A DNA stretch of 64,000 nt from assembly GCA_032622095.1 (NCBI GenBank), contig CP136061.1, forward strand, positions 117,626,754-117,690,753, in the 5' to 3' direction. Below the pieces are notes generated by a model. It saw only the letters and a list, made by a program, of their open reading frames with translations. It did no database searches and was not told the DNA's origin. A program made the translations under genes and the position numbers. Origin of the DNA: Siphonodentalium dalli. Taxonomy: Eukaryota; Mollusca; Scaphopoda; Gadilida; Siphonodentaliidae. This document shows positions 21,818 to 35,629 of the stretch, piece after piece (within the stretch, counting starts at the first letter, position 1; each line of letters opens with the position of its first letter).

Positions 21818-24474
21818 TTACCTAATTACCTCTCGGTTCTTTGTGCGTTTAATTCTGCATGGATAGTTTATGACACGTTGAAAGTTTGACCGGTCGTTAA
21901 CATTCAACCATTGAATGAAAATTTGCTTGCTGTTTAGTTTTATAATCCAGAGTGTGATACCCTTGACCTTACATACAGATTTTATGACACCATATCTTTC
22001 ACGTACTGATATCCAAAAAAATTTGGTCTTAACCCTACAAATTTTATGATTTTAGCATCCGGATGTTCATCAGTCCATTTACCAAGGTAGCTGTCTTCGG
22101 ATTTGATATTTTCTTTTTCTGGATCGAAAATATACATACAGCTATCGGTGTCGAAATACAACACCCTATCTTGGAGTTATTCTAAAACTTTATACAACTC
22201 CAAGCATGCATATGCTGTGACAAATGATGCAACAACTACATTGGCAGATGGATGTGGTTCTATAATGTCAGTTTTATTTTCATAGCTGAATAACATGAAT
22301 TTATCATGTTCAAAAATTTCAACTGCTTTGACGGTGATATTTGTATCAGTTAGTAGTTCAAAATATATGGATGGTTCTGAGATATATTCCGTTTTAGTAA
22401 GAATATTATTTTGTGCATTTTTTCCCCATATGCAATTTATCATAAATTTTGCGCACTGGCAGAGTCCTGGGTTTTTTTCTCGATTTTTTCTTTTTCAAGT
22501 GTTATACATTCAACCTCATATATAATAATAGATATCCACTTGCTTCTTGTTTAATTTTGAGGCATTTATCAATGTAATACCTGTATACTTTGTCCGACCA
22601 CTCAGTCCAATGCCAAACTTGATACACTTCCCGAATTTGGTAACCCAATTATATTGCTTTGAATAATTCTACATGCGTCCAAACTCCAACTAAAGCACGC
22701 TGTTCAGTTTTATGACTACACTGTCCACTTTCATTTTCTGCACAAGTTTGCACAATGTATATATCATTTTGTTATTAAAGTGGATCGGTAGCACTGGAAT
22801 GTACAATTTAGTTGGAGGTAATACTTTGTATTTAATGAGTCCTTTGTAAGATTTGATGTCTCCTATTTGTTCCTGACTTAGAATTGTGGGATGGCCAAGA
22901 GGGTACTCCCTATATTTATTCACACTAGGATACAAACTGCATATGTCAATATATTTTATTTCCTGTTTAGATTTTGGTTCTATTTCATGATATCATTTTA
23001 GAGCATTAGTCCTGCCAACAAATAATGCTTCCCTTGGTTTATTTGGGTCTTGATGCAAATATAATTGATCCATAGTTTGTTTAAAAATTTTGTCTTCATT
23101 ACATTTATTGTCCAGGTCATGTTCCCAGATGCATATTAATTTGCATCCCAAGCTTTTGATTTCAGTTTCCGTTTTTATTGTTTTTTCATACAATTCATGC
23201 ATTGTTATATTACTGTATGGGTTTCGGCGGTTTCTATCTGGATAGCAAGTAGGACAGCCATGAAAAACGCACCCATATATTTCATTCACTGTGTTTGATT
23301 CTGCATGGTAACCATCAAATAAAGGTATGTCTATTTTAACTTCACCACCATTTAAAGCATGTTTTATGTTTATATTTTGTTTTGTAGCAATATTTTGTAT
23401 CCATCGAATTGCTTTCATTGAAAATTTACGTGCTTGTGGATATCCCGCGTCTGAAATTATACGTAGAGAATTCTCTGGTAATGAATTTTTTCTCCATGCA
23501 AGGCTATAGGTTTGAGCTAATGTTATTGCTTCCCAGAATGGATCTATTTGATCAGTTTCCATTACACATAGTCTGAATTTGCCACATCCACGTCTTAAAA
23601 TGTCTACATCTGATTTACAATACTTTTGAATTTCTTTTTGGAAATCAAAAATATCCTCACCCCTAGCTTCGTACCATTTCAGAAATGAATCCCTATTTTC
23701 CTCAGACATGATTTCAGGTTTATAGTATTTTTTGTCTAGATATGGTCCTACGTGATTCTGAAAGTCCTGTGTATTTGCCCAATGTGGAAAATAACCTTTA
23801 ACCATTTCTTCAAGTTGGAATGTTTTTGGAAATTTAGATAATGCCATTGGGATGAAACTCAATGAATCGATTACTCTAACACCATTACATTGTAAACTCA
23901 GTATTTTGTTACCATTCATAATAACATTAGGTTTTGAATTTCCATTGTTCACCAACTAATGTAAGAGGAACTGACTATCGTAGCCTCTTGCATTGTGAGC
24001 AATACATGTTGTGACTTTATGGTCGTTGGTGTAAAACAACCATTTACAAAATCTTTCCAATACATTTTCACCTTTAAAAACATATTCTCTATTTGACAAT
24101 ACAGAATCACATGAATTGCATATTTCATCAATGGGTTTACATTTACAATTTTCACAAGCAGTTTGTGCAACACAAAAATTGGGTATATGAACACCAGTAT
24201 CTTGTTGACATTCAAAATAAAAAAATATGAATGGTACCTTTACTTCTTCATGTGTTTCTTTATTTTCGTACTGTTGAATATTACATATGTGGTCTGATGG
24301 AACGATTTCCTTACAGTATTTGCACTTCTTTGTTCCCGAACAGATGCGTCTTTTCTCCTTTCGTGTGACGATTTCAACCCCGCATTTCTGGCATTATTTT
24401 GCTTATCATATCACAAATAGTTCTGTATTGTTTTGGTGATTTTTTCAAATGATTGTCGAGACATTGTTTACTTC
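21818..24474 (-). pseudogene. Protein-primed family B DNA polymerase, 5'-truncated degenerate right copy
   Basis: Duplicate of the left PolB, lacking the N-terminal domain and most of the cysteine-rich segment. The longest intact frame (22993-23955, 320 codons) covers the exonuclease end through Exo III to the link before motif A (HALNGGEVKIDI, FHGCPTCYPDRN). Motif B is in frame here (FMINCIWGKNAQNN, near 22430), whereas the left copy lost one A in a homopolymer. Motif C YFDTDS lies near 22155 and CKVKG near 21955. The Tyr at Exo I and the TGA before motif A are shared with the left copy, so both predate the duplication. Confidence 0.88.
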
Positions 24475-24850
24475 AGATTTATAATAATTCATATAAACCG
24501 GTATTACTTATTATGAGGGGTGGGGATGGTAGCCTATATATATATGATTTATAATAATTCATAGATACCGGTTTTCCTTATTATAAAGGATATAGGTGGT
24601 AGCCTATGATTTATAATTAATATATTCCGGTATTCCTTATTATAAGGGGTAGGGGTGGTACCAATGATATAAACCGGTATTACTTATTATGAGGGGTGGG
24701 GATGGTAGCCTATATATATATGATTTATAATAATTCATAGATACCGGTTTTCCTTATTATAAAGGATATAGGTGGTAACCTCTTATTTATAATAATTCAT
24801 ATATTCCGGTATTCCTTATTATAAGGGGTAGGGGTGGTAGTTTCTGATTT
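24475..24850. repeat. Minisatellite with higher-order structure
   Basis: Monomers of 58-70 bp (ATTTATAATAATTCAT ... CCGGTATTxCTTATTATRAGG ... GGTGGTAGCCT) occur as three variants in a fixed order. The trio repeats after about 176 bp. It abuts the 24474 breakpoint directly. Confidence 0.85.
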
Positions 24851-25170
24851 ATAATAATTCTTGTATACCTGTATTTACATGCATGGTATACACATATATG
24901 GTAATTGGTTGCACGATATAACATTTATTTGTAGCGCCTATTCTAGTATATTATATAACTATATGTACTATATACATCCTCATATACATGTGTACATATA
25001 TTCGCGCTGCAATCTCGCATATATATACATAATTTATACTGTATTTTAGTATATGTGTGTATAACATACCGGTATATATAGGCATCTATATCTACGCGTG
25101 ACCATTGTGTGACGGTAACCGGGAATCCACCTTTAAATAAATAGACAGATGCATTAGATTCGACGCGACG
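24851..25170. other. TA-rich low-complexity stretch
   Basis: Runs of TATATACATA and ACATGTGTACATATA. No gene. Confidence 0.5.
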
Positions 25171-25173
25171 AAG

Positions 25174-25371
25174 ATGCGTCCGTCTGAAACAAAATTGACC
25201 GCAGTCGCATCACCGACGGATTTAATACAATTAGATTTGAGTCGACAAAAATCCGTCGTTTGGAACGGGCCTAATGTAAGGAGCAAGAAACGTGTCTTCA
25301 AACAGAAGCCGTGTGCGGTACCATGCAGAGACTTCAGTGCAGGATATGCAATTTCCCGTGACGCCCTCTGA
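25174..25371 (+). CDS. Short ORF with SKKRxFKQKPCAVPCRDF end, copy 2
   Basis: The 65-codon ATG frame ends in the segment shared with 18465-18549. The first 34 codons are unique here, with divergence exactly at NVRSKKR. The shared 3' flank runs to about 25478 (AGCCTCATCATAT). Family unknown; it may be a gene end duplicated together with the PolB unit, or part of a dispersed repeat. Confidence 0.3.
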   Translation: MRPSETKLTAVASPTDLIQLDLSRQKSVVWNGPNVRSKKRVFKQKPCAVPCRDFSAGYAISRDAL

Positions 25372-25899
25372 GAGATTGCGACCAGGGCGCTGATTAAAGT
25401 CAAACGTTTCGGTCGTTATAGCAGAGACTACGGTCTCAGCGAAAGGGGGAAATATGATAATTATAGCCTCATCATATAAGGCTATACAAATCGGAAACCG
25501 GTTAGTAAACTTACAACGTCCTCTAAACTATTCTCAATTTGCCACGAAGGATATATATGGATGAGTTTTTCTGATGGGTCGCGACCAACACTGAAAAGAG
25601 TGACAATCATCTTGGTACTCGGTACCCCCAACCAAGTACCCACCTGAAGTTTTAAGAATTTATTTTTATATAACAAGGGCAACGTAAAGCGTAGCCATAT
25701 GCCACCCCCTCCAACAAAACTCCAAGACTGGGAATAACTAAATATACTACAACACGGTAATTGAGCATCCCTAACTTAAACAAGCAGTCGCAGACGGCGG
25801 TATCCCCCGCCGATATGTGCAGTTGGGGAAGTGCATTCTCAATAATGTTTGCGTTCTCAGTATGTGCTAAACAAGAGGTGGGATTTTGTCCAAAAAAGC

Positions 25900-26505
25900 C
25901 TGACTTGCGAACTCATTTTAGGTACTGGTCATGGGAATGAATATACCAATAAACAAAGTCCAATAACTCTGCTGGAAATATCCGGCCGGACCTGGTTTGC
26001 GAACTCGTTCTAGATACTGGTCATGTGAAATCATATACCAAAAATATTTCAAATCCGTTGACATTTGTGGAAATGAGCCCTGTGACGTCGTACATTTGCA
26101 CACAAAACAATAAACAAAGTCCAATAACTCCGCTGAAAATATCTGACCGGATCTGGTTTGCGAACTCGTTCTAGATACTGGTCATGTGAACTCATATACC
26201 AAAAATCTTTGAAATCCATTGACATTTATGGAAATGAGCCCTGTGACGTCGTCTATTTGCAATTTGGTAAATTCGACAAAAATAATAAACAAAGTCCAAT
26301 AACTCCGGTAAAAATATCCGACCGGACCTGGCTTGTGAACTCATTCTAGTTAATGGTCAGGTGAACTCATATACCACAAATCTTTTAAATCCGTTTACAT
26401 TTGTTCAAGTTATGATTCTTACAAATTCCGGCCGGACGGACGGACAGACGGGCGGACGGAACCCATTACTATATCCCCCGCAAATTTTAAATTTGGCGGG
26501 GGATA
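25900..26505 (+). repeat. Tandem copies of a dispersed repeat ending in a CCCCCGC hairpin
   Basis: Units built on CAAAGTCCAATAACTCCG, GCGAACTCGTTCTAGATACTGG and GAAATGAGCCCTGTGACGTCG recur three to four times, 90-175 bp apart. A GGACGGACGGACAGACGG run and the near-palindrome 26472-26505 close the array. Same tail architecture as 8300-8438. Confidence 0.75.
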
Positions 26506-26902
26506 ATAAACCCAGTATGCTGATCTATCACCATACCAAATGGGACCCCTAAAGATTCTAAATGCCATTGTAATCAGATGAGAAATTTACAGTTACAGTG
26601 CAAAATGTTTTAAGTAAGATGTCAAATTTAAGATTGTTATAAGTCAAGCAAGGACCACAACCCGGGTAAAACTGCAAATGATATCCACCCTTTGTTAGAC
26701 CCATTCCCATATGCTGGTCTAATACTATACCAAAATTCAATGAAAAGCGGTTTTTGTGTTACAGTGCAAAATGTTTGAACTTCATTAACTCAATTTCTAC
26801 CATAGGTCTAAGTCCACCAAGGGCCATAACACCTGTCATGCTCAATGGACAAAACGCATTGTAGGTGGGTATATCCTTTCTCCCATGTTGGTCTATCGCA
26901 AT
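26506..26902. other. Spacer with repeated AGTGCAAAATGTTT text
   Basis: Two related segments (near 26594 and 26761) share TACAGTGCAAAATGTTT. No gene. Confidence 0.4.
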
Positions 26903-29900
26903 TAGTGTGGTCGTGGTACGCAAAAAAAGGGGTTGACCCAGAAGAAATTGGCAAAGAAGCGATCTCGGTGTCATTCAACGCGGGACAATCTCTGCTACAA
27001 CATATCCAAAATCCGCTAAAATCCGCTTTGGGCCAAATCCAGGATCCAAGATGGCGTCCAACATGGCCGCCTTTAGTCAAAAGAGATTCTGACTGAGATT
27101 AATTCGACATAATGAGAACAAATGTTGCCATATGTATACACATGTATACATTTTTGCGAAGGTAAAGTATTATGCCACATATCTATAGAAAAAATGGAAC
27201 CCCTCGCCCCAGATGGCTGCCAAAATGGCGGCCTAAACTCGAAATTTGAAGTTTTTGTCTAATATCTTAAAGATCAATTCCTGTTGTTTGATAATAGTTC
27301 AGACTGGCGACATTGATTAGTCATATTCATGTTAATTCAGCATTGGATCAATGAAAGATACCATAAATGGGGTCCCAGACTCATCTACACCCTCAATAAT
27401 TTGATTTTACAGAACGCAGTATAAAATTCCACAAAAATCGCCATTGGGATTCCAGTCATATATCAACAAGAAATGGACAGAACTGTACAATGTAAGTTGG
27501 GCATACCAATATATATGAATACTCCAATTCAATGAAACCCAAATTGGCGCTTTGTCTTAAAATGGCTGCCAAAATGGCGGTCAATATATGGAAAATGGCA
27601 GATATTTAGAATGGTCGTCAGAGGGTTAGACACAGAAGGAATTGGTAAAGAAGCGGTTTTGGTGTCATTGGACGCGGGAGAATCTCGTGTATAACATATC
27701 CAAAATCCGCTAAAATCAGCTTTGGGGAAAATACAGAATTCAAGATGGCGTCCAACTAGGTCGCCAATAATAATGAAAATGGCAAATATGTAGTTATTCA
27801 CGAAAACCCATTCGACAAAACGCCAATTCGGCACCAATACACATCATTGATTGAAATCAATGTTTTTTGTGGGTATGAGTAGCCATTCACGATTCAAAAT
27901 GCTAAGATGGCTACCAAAATGGCCACCGAAAATTGTCGAAATTTAAGTTCTGCTCAGAGGAAAGCCGAAACAACACTTCGGTTGTGAGCTAACAATGACA
28001 GACCTATTAAACATGTTGCCAATAATCTACTACCACAATCAGTTCAGCCCGTAATGTTCCAACTAAGCAGTATCTACTGCAGGATCCAACACGATGTCCA
28101 CTTATTACGAGGGACTATCTGGAAATTAATTAAAAAGAAATTACATTGCTACGAATCTGGATTATTTGAAAACACAGTGTCAATATTTCTACTTATAACG
28201 ACTATTCGGAACATCAAATATATGGGCATCGGTGGTCTAGTCCGGAAGCATCAGGCTATAATGGGTTTCCAGTGATGGCGAAAGTGAAAAGGACAGGAGG
28301 GAAAAGCGAATAATCTGGGGTTTACTTAATTGGTGGGCAAGTTGGTTATCGGAGCTGGGGAGTTTCAAAGTAAAATTATTTTATTCAATATCAAGAGGAA
28401 AAATGAAAATTCGCACGTACATTGTATACCCTTCACACTCCATGTGACAATTCCGTGTCATGCGATTGTGGGTATATACATGTGGATAGAAACCTTCTAG
28501 TAAATATATAGACGCACCGATATCTTCTACACATTTAGTGAATTTCATCAATGATATGTTGACACAATGTGCGCCACGGCTGGATCTGACCCGTATGCGT
28601 AAAGGTATCAACCATTTAGCTTGATGAACTGGTATTTCAAGATTGTCATTGGATAGAAATGCCACATGAACATGGTGATTAACAACATGTTTGTCTAAGA
28701 AATGTGAACAATGAACATGTTATTTTCCGGATGCTATACAATCAAACTGCCACATAAGACGTTCATCCATGCTCAACAGAGCACGAAATATGTGAAAATT
28801 AATTACACGAAAACTATTTCATGCGGACGCCGTACTCTAGACCTAGATCCAACGTCATTTCCTATTAACTTTTATTGTTTGTACGGACGGTTTCGAGGTT
28901 TGAAAATCCCGCTTGTCCAAGAAAACCTCCACATACTTACGGAGTCGATGTGTAAACAATGTATGGGGATAGTTTCTTCATACATATATGTATTTGCCAC
29001 ACGTATTTTCTAGAACATAAGAGATCACCATTTACCGGAGAGTTGATATCTGGGAAGAGATCAGAGTAAAACTACTTTTCTTACATGTCGAAATGGGGAA
29101 TCCATGGGCTACATTTAGTTCCAGCTTGAAACTTGAAAATGATGGCCGAGCCCGAATAGTTAATATTTCGTCGCATCAGTGCTATAATGTAACCCACATT
29201 TTCAACTTTCCGAGAAAATGAAGGTTGAAGTTTTCAGACAACATTTCTCCTAATGTTGACAAAGCATGACATATTGTTGTATTTATCCCAATGAAAACTG
29301 ATATTAGCTGTTCATTGAACCACATATTGTTTGCTGTTTACTCCCTCGTTTTCTTTTAAAAAGCAATAGCTTGTTAGGAGATATGACATTTTGCGTATGC
29401 CTGCGACGATTCTTTTCCGTGCTATAATGAAGTTGTGCTAATAAATGCAGCTTAAGCTAAATATGGTGGCAATCGCATGTATCTATGAACTAAAAGGTGC
29501 CTATTCTACACTATGAAAATTCACCCATGTGCATCATCATACAGAAATATGTGGAACAATCACAAAATTTAAATCACCAAATGATCACGTGACTAACATG
29601 TAGATACTACCATATAGCACACATTTTAGAATTCACAAACACAAAACAGATGTCACGTGAACAAACTGAAGCGTCCGATTGCCTGCTGTTGGACATACGA
29701 CCTCATAGCACGAATAATTGTAAAGATCGCTGGAGATACGACATTTGCTTCACTGGTTTGTGCGAATATTTGTCATCCAAATGCAAAGACAGTTTGGCCC
29801 ATCGGAATGGATTTTTTCTCACGATTCGAATGGTATCAAATACTCATTTCCCGCCATAATGGAGTTACGACATTATAGCACTGATGCGTCGAGATTTTGT

Positions 29901-31204
29901 CAACCCGCGGGAAGCCACCGAAAGATTGAACATAAATAGTTTTGAGCCACATACATGTATATTAGCCAACTATCAACTGCATCCACCACTCACAACTTCC
30001 ATTATATGATAAGCTGGGCAGAGGCTACCATTTTCGTTTTGGAAGCCATATTAGATACAATTTATTGTTTCTTTTGGTCTATTTGAGATGGAATGTTCAC
30101 AAATAAATGAAACGATCAATTATTTTGTAGACAAGATCTGCTCATCCCTAAATATCAAATGTGACCAGAACCCCAAAGTCAATTTTGGTTAAATTTCATA
30201 CCGCATTCGTTATAACTTATTAGTGAAGGACCGGAGTTAACTCTGATCTAATCGATTAGACATGTTATTGCTGTAATGATCAGTTGACACGATCATTGAA
30301 AGAATATACCCATTGTTTCCCAGTTCAGAAGTGATAGAAAATAGTATTTTTCACATCGGGTGGCCATTTTGGCAGCCGTTTTTGGTACTGATTTTTAAGT
30401 TTTTACATAGAGCTAGCATAATGGCATCATAAAGAGGTATACATTCGTATTTATTTAGTCAATTTTATTCATCAACCACTACTTATAATGGATTGAATGA
30501 CACTGTGATCAATATCCGCCATTTTCCATATTTTGACCGCCATTTTGGCAGCCATTTTGAGACAAAGCGCCAATTATGATTTCATTGAATTGGAGTATTC
30601 ATATATATTGGTATGCCCAACTTACATTATACAGTTCTGTCCATTTCTTGTTGATATATGACTGTAATCACAATGGCGAGTTTTGTGGAATTGTATACCG
30701 CGTTCTGTAAAATCGAATTTTTGAGGGTGTAGATGAGCCTGGGACCCCATTTATGGTATCTTTCATTGCTCCAATGCTGAATTAACATGAATAACATGAA
30801 TAAGTCGCTAGTCTGAACCATTATCAAACAACAGGAATTGATCTTTAAGATATTAGGCAAAAACTTCAAATGTTCTAGTTTAGGCCGCCATTTTGGCGGC
30901 CATCTGGGACGACGGGTTCCATTTTTGCCATAAACAGGTGGCACAATATTTTACCTTTGCAAAAATGTGTACATTTGTATACATATGACAACATTTGTTC
31001 TCACTATTATCTAATTAATCTCATTCAGAGTATATTTTGACTAACGGCAGCCATGTTGGACGCCATCTTGGATCCTGATTTTTGCCCAAAGCGGATTTTA
31101 GCGGATTTTGGATATGTTATAGACGAGATTCTCCCGCGTCGAATGACACCAAAACCGCTTCTTTACCAATTTCTTCTGGGTCTAACCCTCCGACGACCAC
31201 ACTA
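26903..31204. mobile_element. Giant foldback element FB1 (4302 bp)
   Basis: Starts TAGTGTGGTCGT and ends ACGACCACACTA, flanked by AAT on both sides (26900-26902, 31205-31207). Arms of about 700 bp (26903-27600 and 30505-31204) pair over most of their length, including CCAAGATGGCGTCCAACATGG against CCATGTTGGACGCCATCTTGG. The left arm is followed by a second partial copy of the terminus (27605-27780). The loop (27850-30360) shows short ORFs only and no recognisable transposase. Confidence 0.85.
27850..30360. other. Loop of FB1, no gene recognised
   Basis: Largest frames are 100 codons (28711-29013, plus) and 94 codons (28381-28665, minus), both without family resemblance. Several ACATG-rich patches. 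Confidence 0.45.
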
Positions 31205-31207
31205 AAT

Positions 31208-33893
31208 ACCAAATGACTCAGTTATTGGTTATTGCTGTAGTGGCAGAGTGCTGTGGAATGTTTTCAATTTTATTGCATAAGCTTGGTGCTAATATGTCAT
31301 CTATACATCGTAAAATAATCTCTGTCCTGATAATATGGTCACCTGTGGTTTGCTGGAATTTGGCGGTGGTCTCTTAACTGTTACAGTATTTTGCGAATTT
31401 GAAGTATATTTGCTTTTATAAAATTTGGTGTCGTAAACTAACTTTAAATAATGCATATTTGCGCCATAGAAGCTTCGCGTCGCTGTTGTTCCGTAATTTA
31501 TTGTTTCATTGCCTCTTCGTCAATTCATAATTGGTTATGGTTTAGAAACTTCGATCTAAGTTCCCTGCCTAGCCAGGTTAATCGTTAAAAGTAGAAAAAG
31601 TAAACTTCAGAAGTGATATATATACGACTCATTATCAATTTCGGCCCACATTCTTGTCCTTTGACACTAGCGTCTTCCAGACAAGGTATATGCTCACAAA
31701 TTATGATTTTATAGATGGCCCGCAGTGAGTTCTATAAAATATACACAGTATACCTGTCGTGTAGCGGTATATTCACCCCTATCCGTCACTTTTATAGTTG
31801 AATTTCCACTAACACTCATGTCCCAATTTCAAAATTTCGAGTTTGCTCATCCCTCTATAGATATTGTTAAAAAAATATGAAAACGTTCATGTGTAATTGA
31901 AAAATTACTCTTAATGTTAATAAACCGTAGGCCATCAATATCGAAGATTTCCACATATTTTTTGTTCATTTCTTCTTATCCCTCAACTCAATGTCTCTTC
32001 TGTAACGAAGTGGGATAAGAGCAAATTAATAGACCCTCCCTGTCAATAGTAAATTACATCACCTGCCTTATAAAAGTGAGAGTACATGGTATGTTCAAAA
32101 ATATGCGCAGAATCAGGGGGGGGGCGTAAAAAAGTTGCGAGACGTGGGGTCTTTTTTTTACATTTTCATTTTTTTACACCCACCCACCCTTTCTTGCATT
32201 TATTTTTCATAAAATTTTAGACACCCACCCCAAAACATCAAAGCTTTATGTTGGTCCCCTCTGTAAAAACGACAATCGCTCTATATTGGTCCCTTCTTTG
32301 AAAGACCAAATTAAATGTTACTTCCTGTTAACAAACATGTGCAAAATTGAACTCTAAGCAATCAACAAAGGTAGAATATTTACGTGATTATATTGGTAAA
32401 TTTATAACCCAGCCTATTCATATGTGTGAGTACAGCTGGTGAGTAGATGAAAAATATGTTGAATCCCCTGGAATGACAACAAAAAATAACTGGGGCCAGT
32501 GTTAGGGCCTACAGTAGAATAAAAAAATTACACAAAACTTAAATTTATCTTTTTTCAGACATCAACCAGCATCAACTAGTAGGCCTAGAGCCTATAGTAA
32601 TACCAAAAAGGAAAATGTGCATATGAACCAGTGTACGAATTAACTTTTATGTATGCATGCATGACCACCGACCCGACCTCGCATTACGACTTAGAACTAG
32701 GCCAAAAATAATGCTTAACCCTTTGAGTTTGAACGTTGATGGTCAATTTAGTGCCAAATCCATATACACGGATGTATATTACTGAGATTCATTTGGACAA
32801 TCAGAGCTGAACTTCGGTCATGTACTGGATGGAGTTCATGTGCAATAAGAAATTCACACACATTTTGTACATGACCTTTATGTGTGCCTTCAAACTAGAC
32901 CGCCTTGCATGCAAATCATCTTATACAATAATTAAGTAAATTAATTTTTCTTCTTTGATAATTTTCAAATTAGCCTGAATTAGACATTAAGTGTCATTTA
33001 CATACTAGTATATGCAGGTAATTATGGGATATAATAATTACAATGTGAACAAAACTGTAATGTGTCCAGGCCCTTCTTCACATCTATTTAAATAATATTT
33101 TTATACTTTTCAGAAGACTATCCAAGGAAGGTTATATTTTTGTTTCTTTCAATAAATGTTATTAAAACTTTATTTCATGTCTACTTACTTACTTATTGAT
33201 GGTTGTCAACAACACTGAAACAAATAATTTGACAATTCAAATAATTATTTGACAAAAGTATATTTTAAAATCAATTTAGTATACAAACACTGATACAAAT
33301 ATTTAGTTCATACATTACACTCATGCATCAACTAACTGTATGAGTAAAGAGACTGTCATGAAGTATAAGAATTATTGTAATATTCTGTCATGAGTTGTTA
33401 GCTGATATTGTCAGACTGCATTAAGTTCACCCTACCCTAGAGCTATCTGAAGTATTTTTGTATTGATCTACACCGTGAACTAGACAATTTTCAATATAAA
33501 AACTGCCAAGCAAGCTGAAACAGACACAATAAAAAAAATTGCGCGCAAAAAAAAATCAAAGAAAATTTTGAGACCCACCCCCACAATATTCACAATTTTT
33601 CCATTTTATATCAACTTATGGGGGTAATTATAACAATATTGAATGTATTAGTGCTTCTCATATTGCAACAAGCCACAACATATAAACAAATATGTTTAAA
33701 ACAGTTGAAAATATGTCAATGAAAAAGAAATGCAAAAAAGGTGGTCAAAAACTGTTTCCGGCCTCGGTTACCCACCCACACCCCCCACCTCATGTCTCGT
33801 AAAACAAATTCGGCCCCCCCCCCCCCCCCTTGGCAGAATTGTCATTTTCAGAAAGAGTCGCGAAAACAAATATGTATCAGGTAGGTGCACACA
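31208..33893. other. Unassigned spacer between FB1 and FB3
   Basis: Contains the GACCCACCC / poly-C repeat type twice (near 32115-32240 and 33570-33835) and clusters of AGGCCTA words. No gene supported. Confidence 0.5.
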
Positions 33894-34091
33894 TAATAGT
33901 CGGGGAGCCAATAAGGTCCACGTGCAACCCCCAAACCCCCCCCCCCCGATGATTACAAATAACCTTATTTTTATTGTTCCCTATGGTATCCAGATAAAGA
34001 ATCCGGATTTCACCGAAAAATAAAGGTGGCCCTACTAGGTGCTAGAGCCATTTGAATCCAAGATGGCCGCCATTTCCTCTAATTCCGACCA

Positions 34092-34795
34092 GCTGTATTT
34101 AATCGTTGTAATAGATCGGTTGTTAGCAAAAGACACAGACAAAATGTATGCCATTTTGTTGGTATGATGTCCTTCTACAAAATGACGGCAAATAATTTCG
34201 AAAACAATTCAAAATGGCCGCCGAAAAATGACGTCATATGCACGAAAATAGGAAATTTAATTAATATTTCAACATATCTTCCATTTTGTTTCACATTAAT
34301 CATTAGTAAATGGCAATGATCAAGCGTGATATTATAGCGTCATTTTAAGACATTTGCCATTGACGAGGTTTCAGTAATAGATACAGAAAAGAGGATTTGA
34401 AAAATAGGGGTGAAATTATCGATTTTTTTTGCAAGACGATTTTGCTGTATTTAATCGTTGTAATAGATCGGTTGTTAGCAAAACACACAGAAAATATGTA
34501 TGCCATTTTGTTGGTATGATGTCCTTCTTCACAATGACGCAAATAATTTCGAAAAAAATGCAAAATGGCCGCCGAAAAATGACGTCATATGCACGAAAAT
34601 AGGAAATTTAATTAATATTTCACCATATCTTCCATTTTGTTTCACATTAATCATTAGTAAATGGCAATGATCAAGCGTGATATTATAGCGTCATTTTAAG
34701 ACATTTGCCATTGACGACGGTTCAGTAATAGATACAGAAAGAGGATTTGAAAAAGAGGGGTGAAATTTTCTATGTTTTTTGCAAGACGATTTTGA
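34092..34795. repeat. 352-bp tandem duplication inside the FB3 left arm
   Basis: GCTGTATTTAATCGTTGTAA begins at about 34092 and 34443. Each copy includes AAATGGCCGCCGAAAAATGA and ATTATAGCGTCATTTTAAGA. The right arm carries the mirror-image duplication (43290-44010). Confidence 0.85.
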
Positions 34796-35629
34796 TAGTC
34801 ATTTTAACGACAAACCACACAGGCTGTTAATAGAATGTCAACAACTATGTGCTTTATTTTATTGGACGGATGTTTTACTTCAATGGGAATGAAATTGGTG
34901 TAGAACATTTCCAAAATGGCCGCCGAAAATATGAAAAATGGTAAATATTGCCCCAGGGTGTCCTGCAATGGCTTACAAGTTGTGGTTGATATATAAACTT
35001 GGCTAATCTGTATTACATACATTGAATACTAACATGTCTGATGCACCATGGATCATTGTTTCTATTGTCACCACTGACATCACCAGAAAAATAGGATATT
35101 TCTCTCACAAACTTGACATAAATATCGGCAAAAATTAACTTTTCAGGGTTGGACAATTGTTTTAAGTAAAATGCAACTATCATTGGTATCAAAAGTATTT
35201 ATTGTTTTGGTCTATCTTAAATGTGTCACACTACGGTGTTTATAGACCAAATTGCTCAAGATGGCTTCCAAAATGGCAACCAAATTTGTAAAAAGTTATT
35301 TTTTTTACATATATCCCGAACATTATTCTCTGCGTTATCCGACAAGGTATTAAATTGTGACTCACTTGGTTATTATACGTGTTAGTTAATTAGCTGACAA
35401 CCACGTTCTATTATGTTTGTCCCAGTTCCGTATGGGGCATGACAAATTCATTTTAATGTTGCAGTATGAAATTTGGCGGAGAACCTCTTTTGTGATTCTT
35501 GCCATATTATTGAAAGGAAATGGGCAGAACTTTGAAACGGAACTGAGATGAACCATATTATGTGGCTATTCTGGTCCATTATGATAAAACATATCAACTG
35601 GATACAGGGTGAATGCCAGGGAGTTACTA

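Larger units (their letters stand above)
18988..24474. repeat. Block B, right copy (uninterrupted)
   Basis: Carries the unoccupied TTAA site at 19446-19449 that holds a 7.1-kb transposon in the left copy. Ends abruptly inside PolB at 24474, against a minisatellite. Confidence 0.95.

Noticed and set aside
24475-24850. CRISPR-like array
   Set aside because: Eukaryotic context, monomers contiguous without unique spacers; an ordinary minisatellite.
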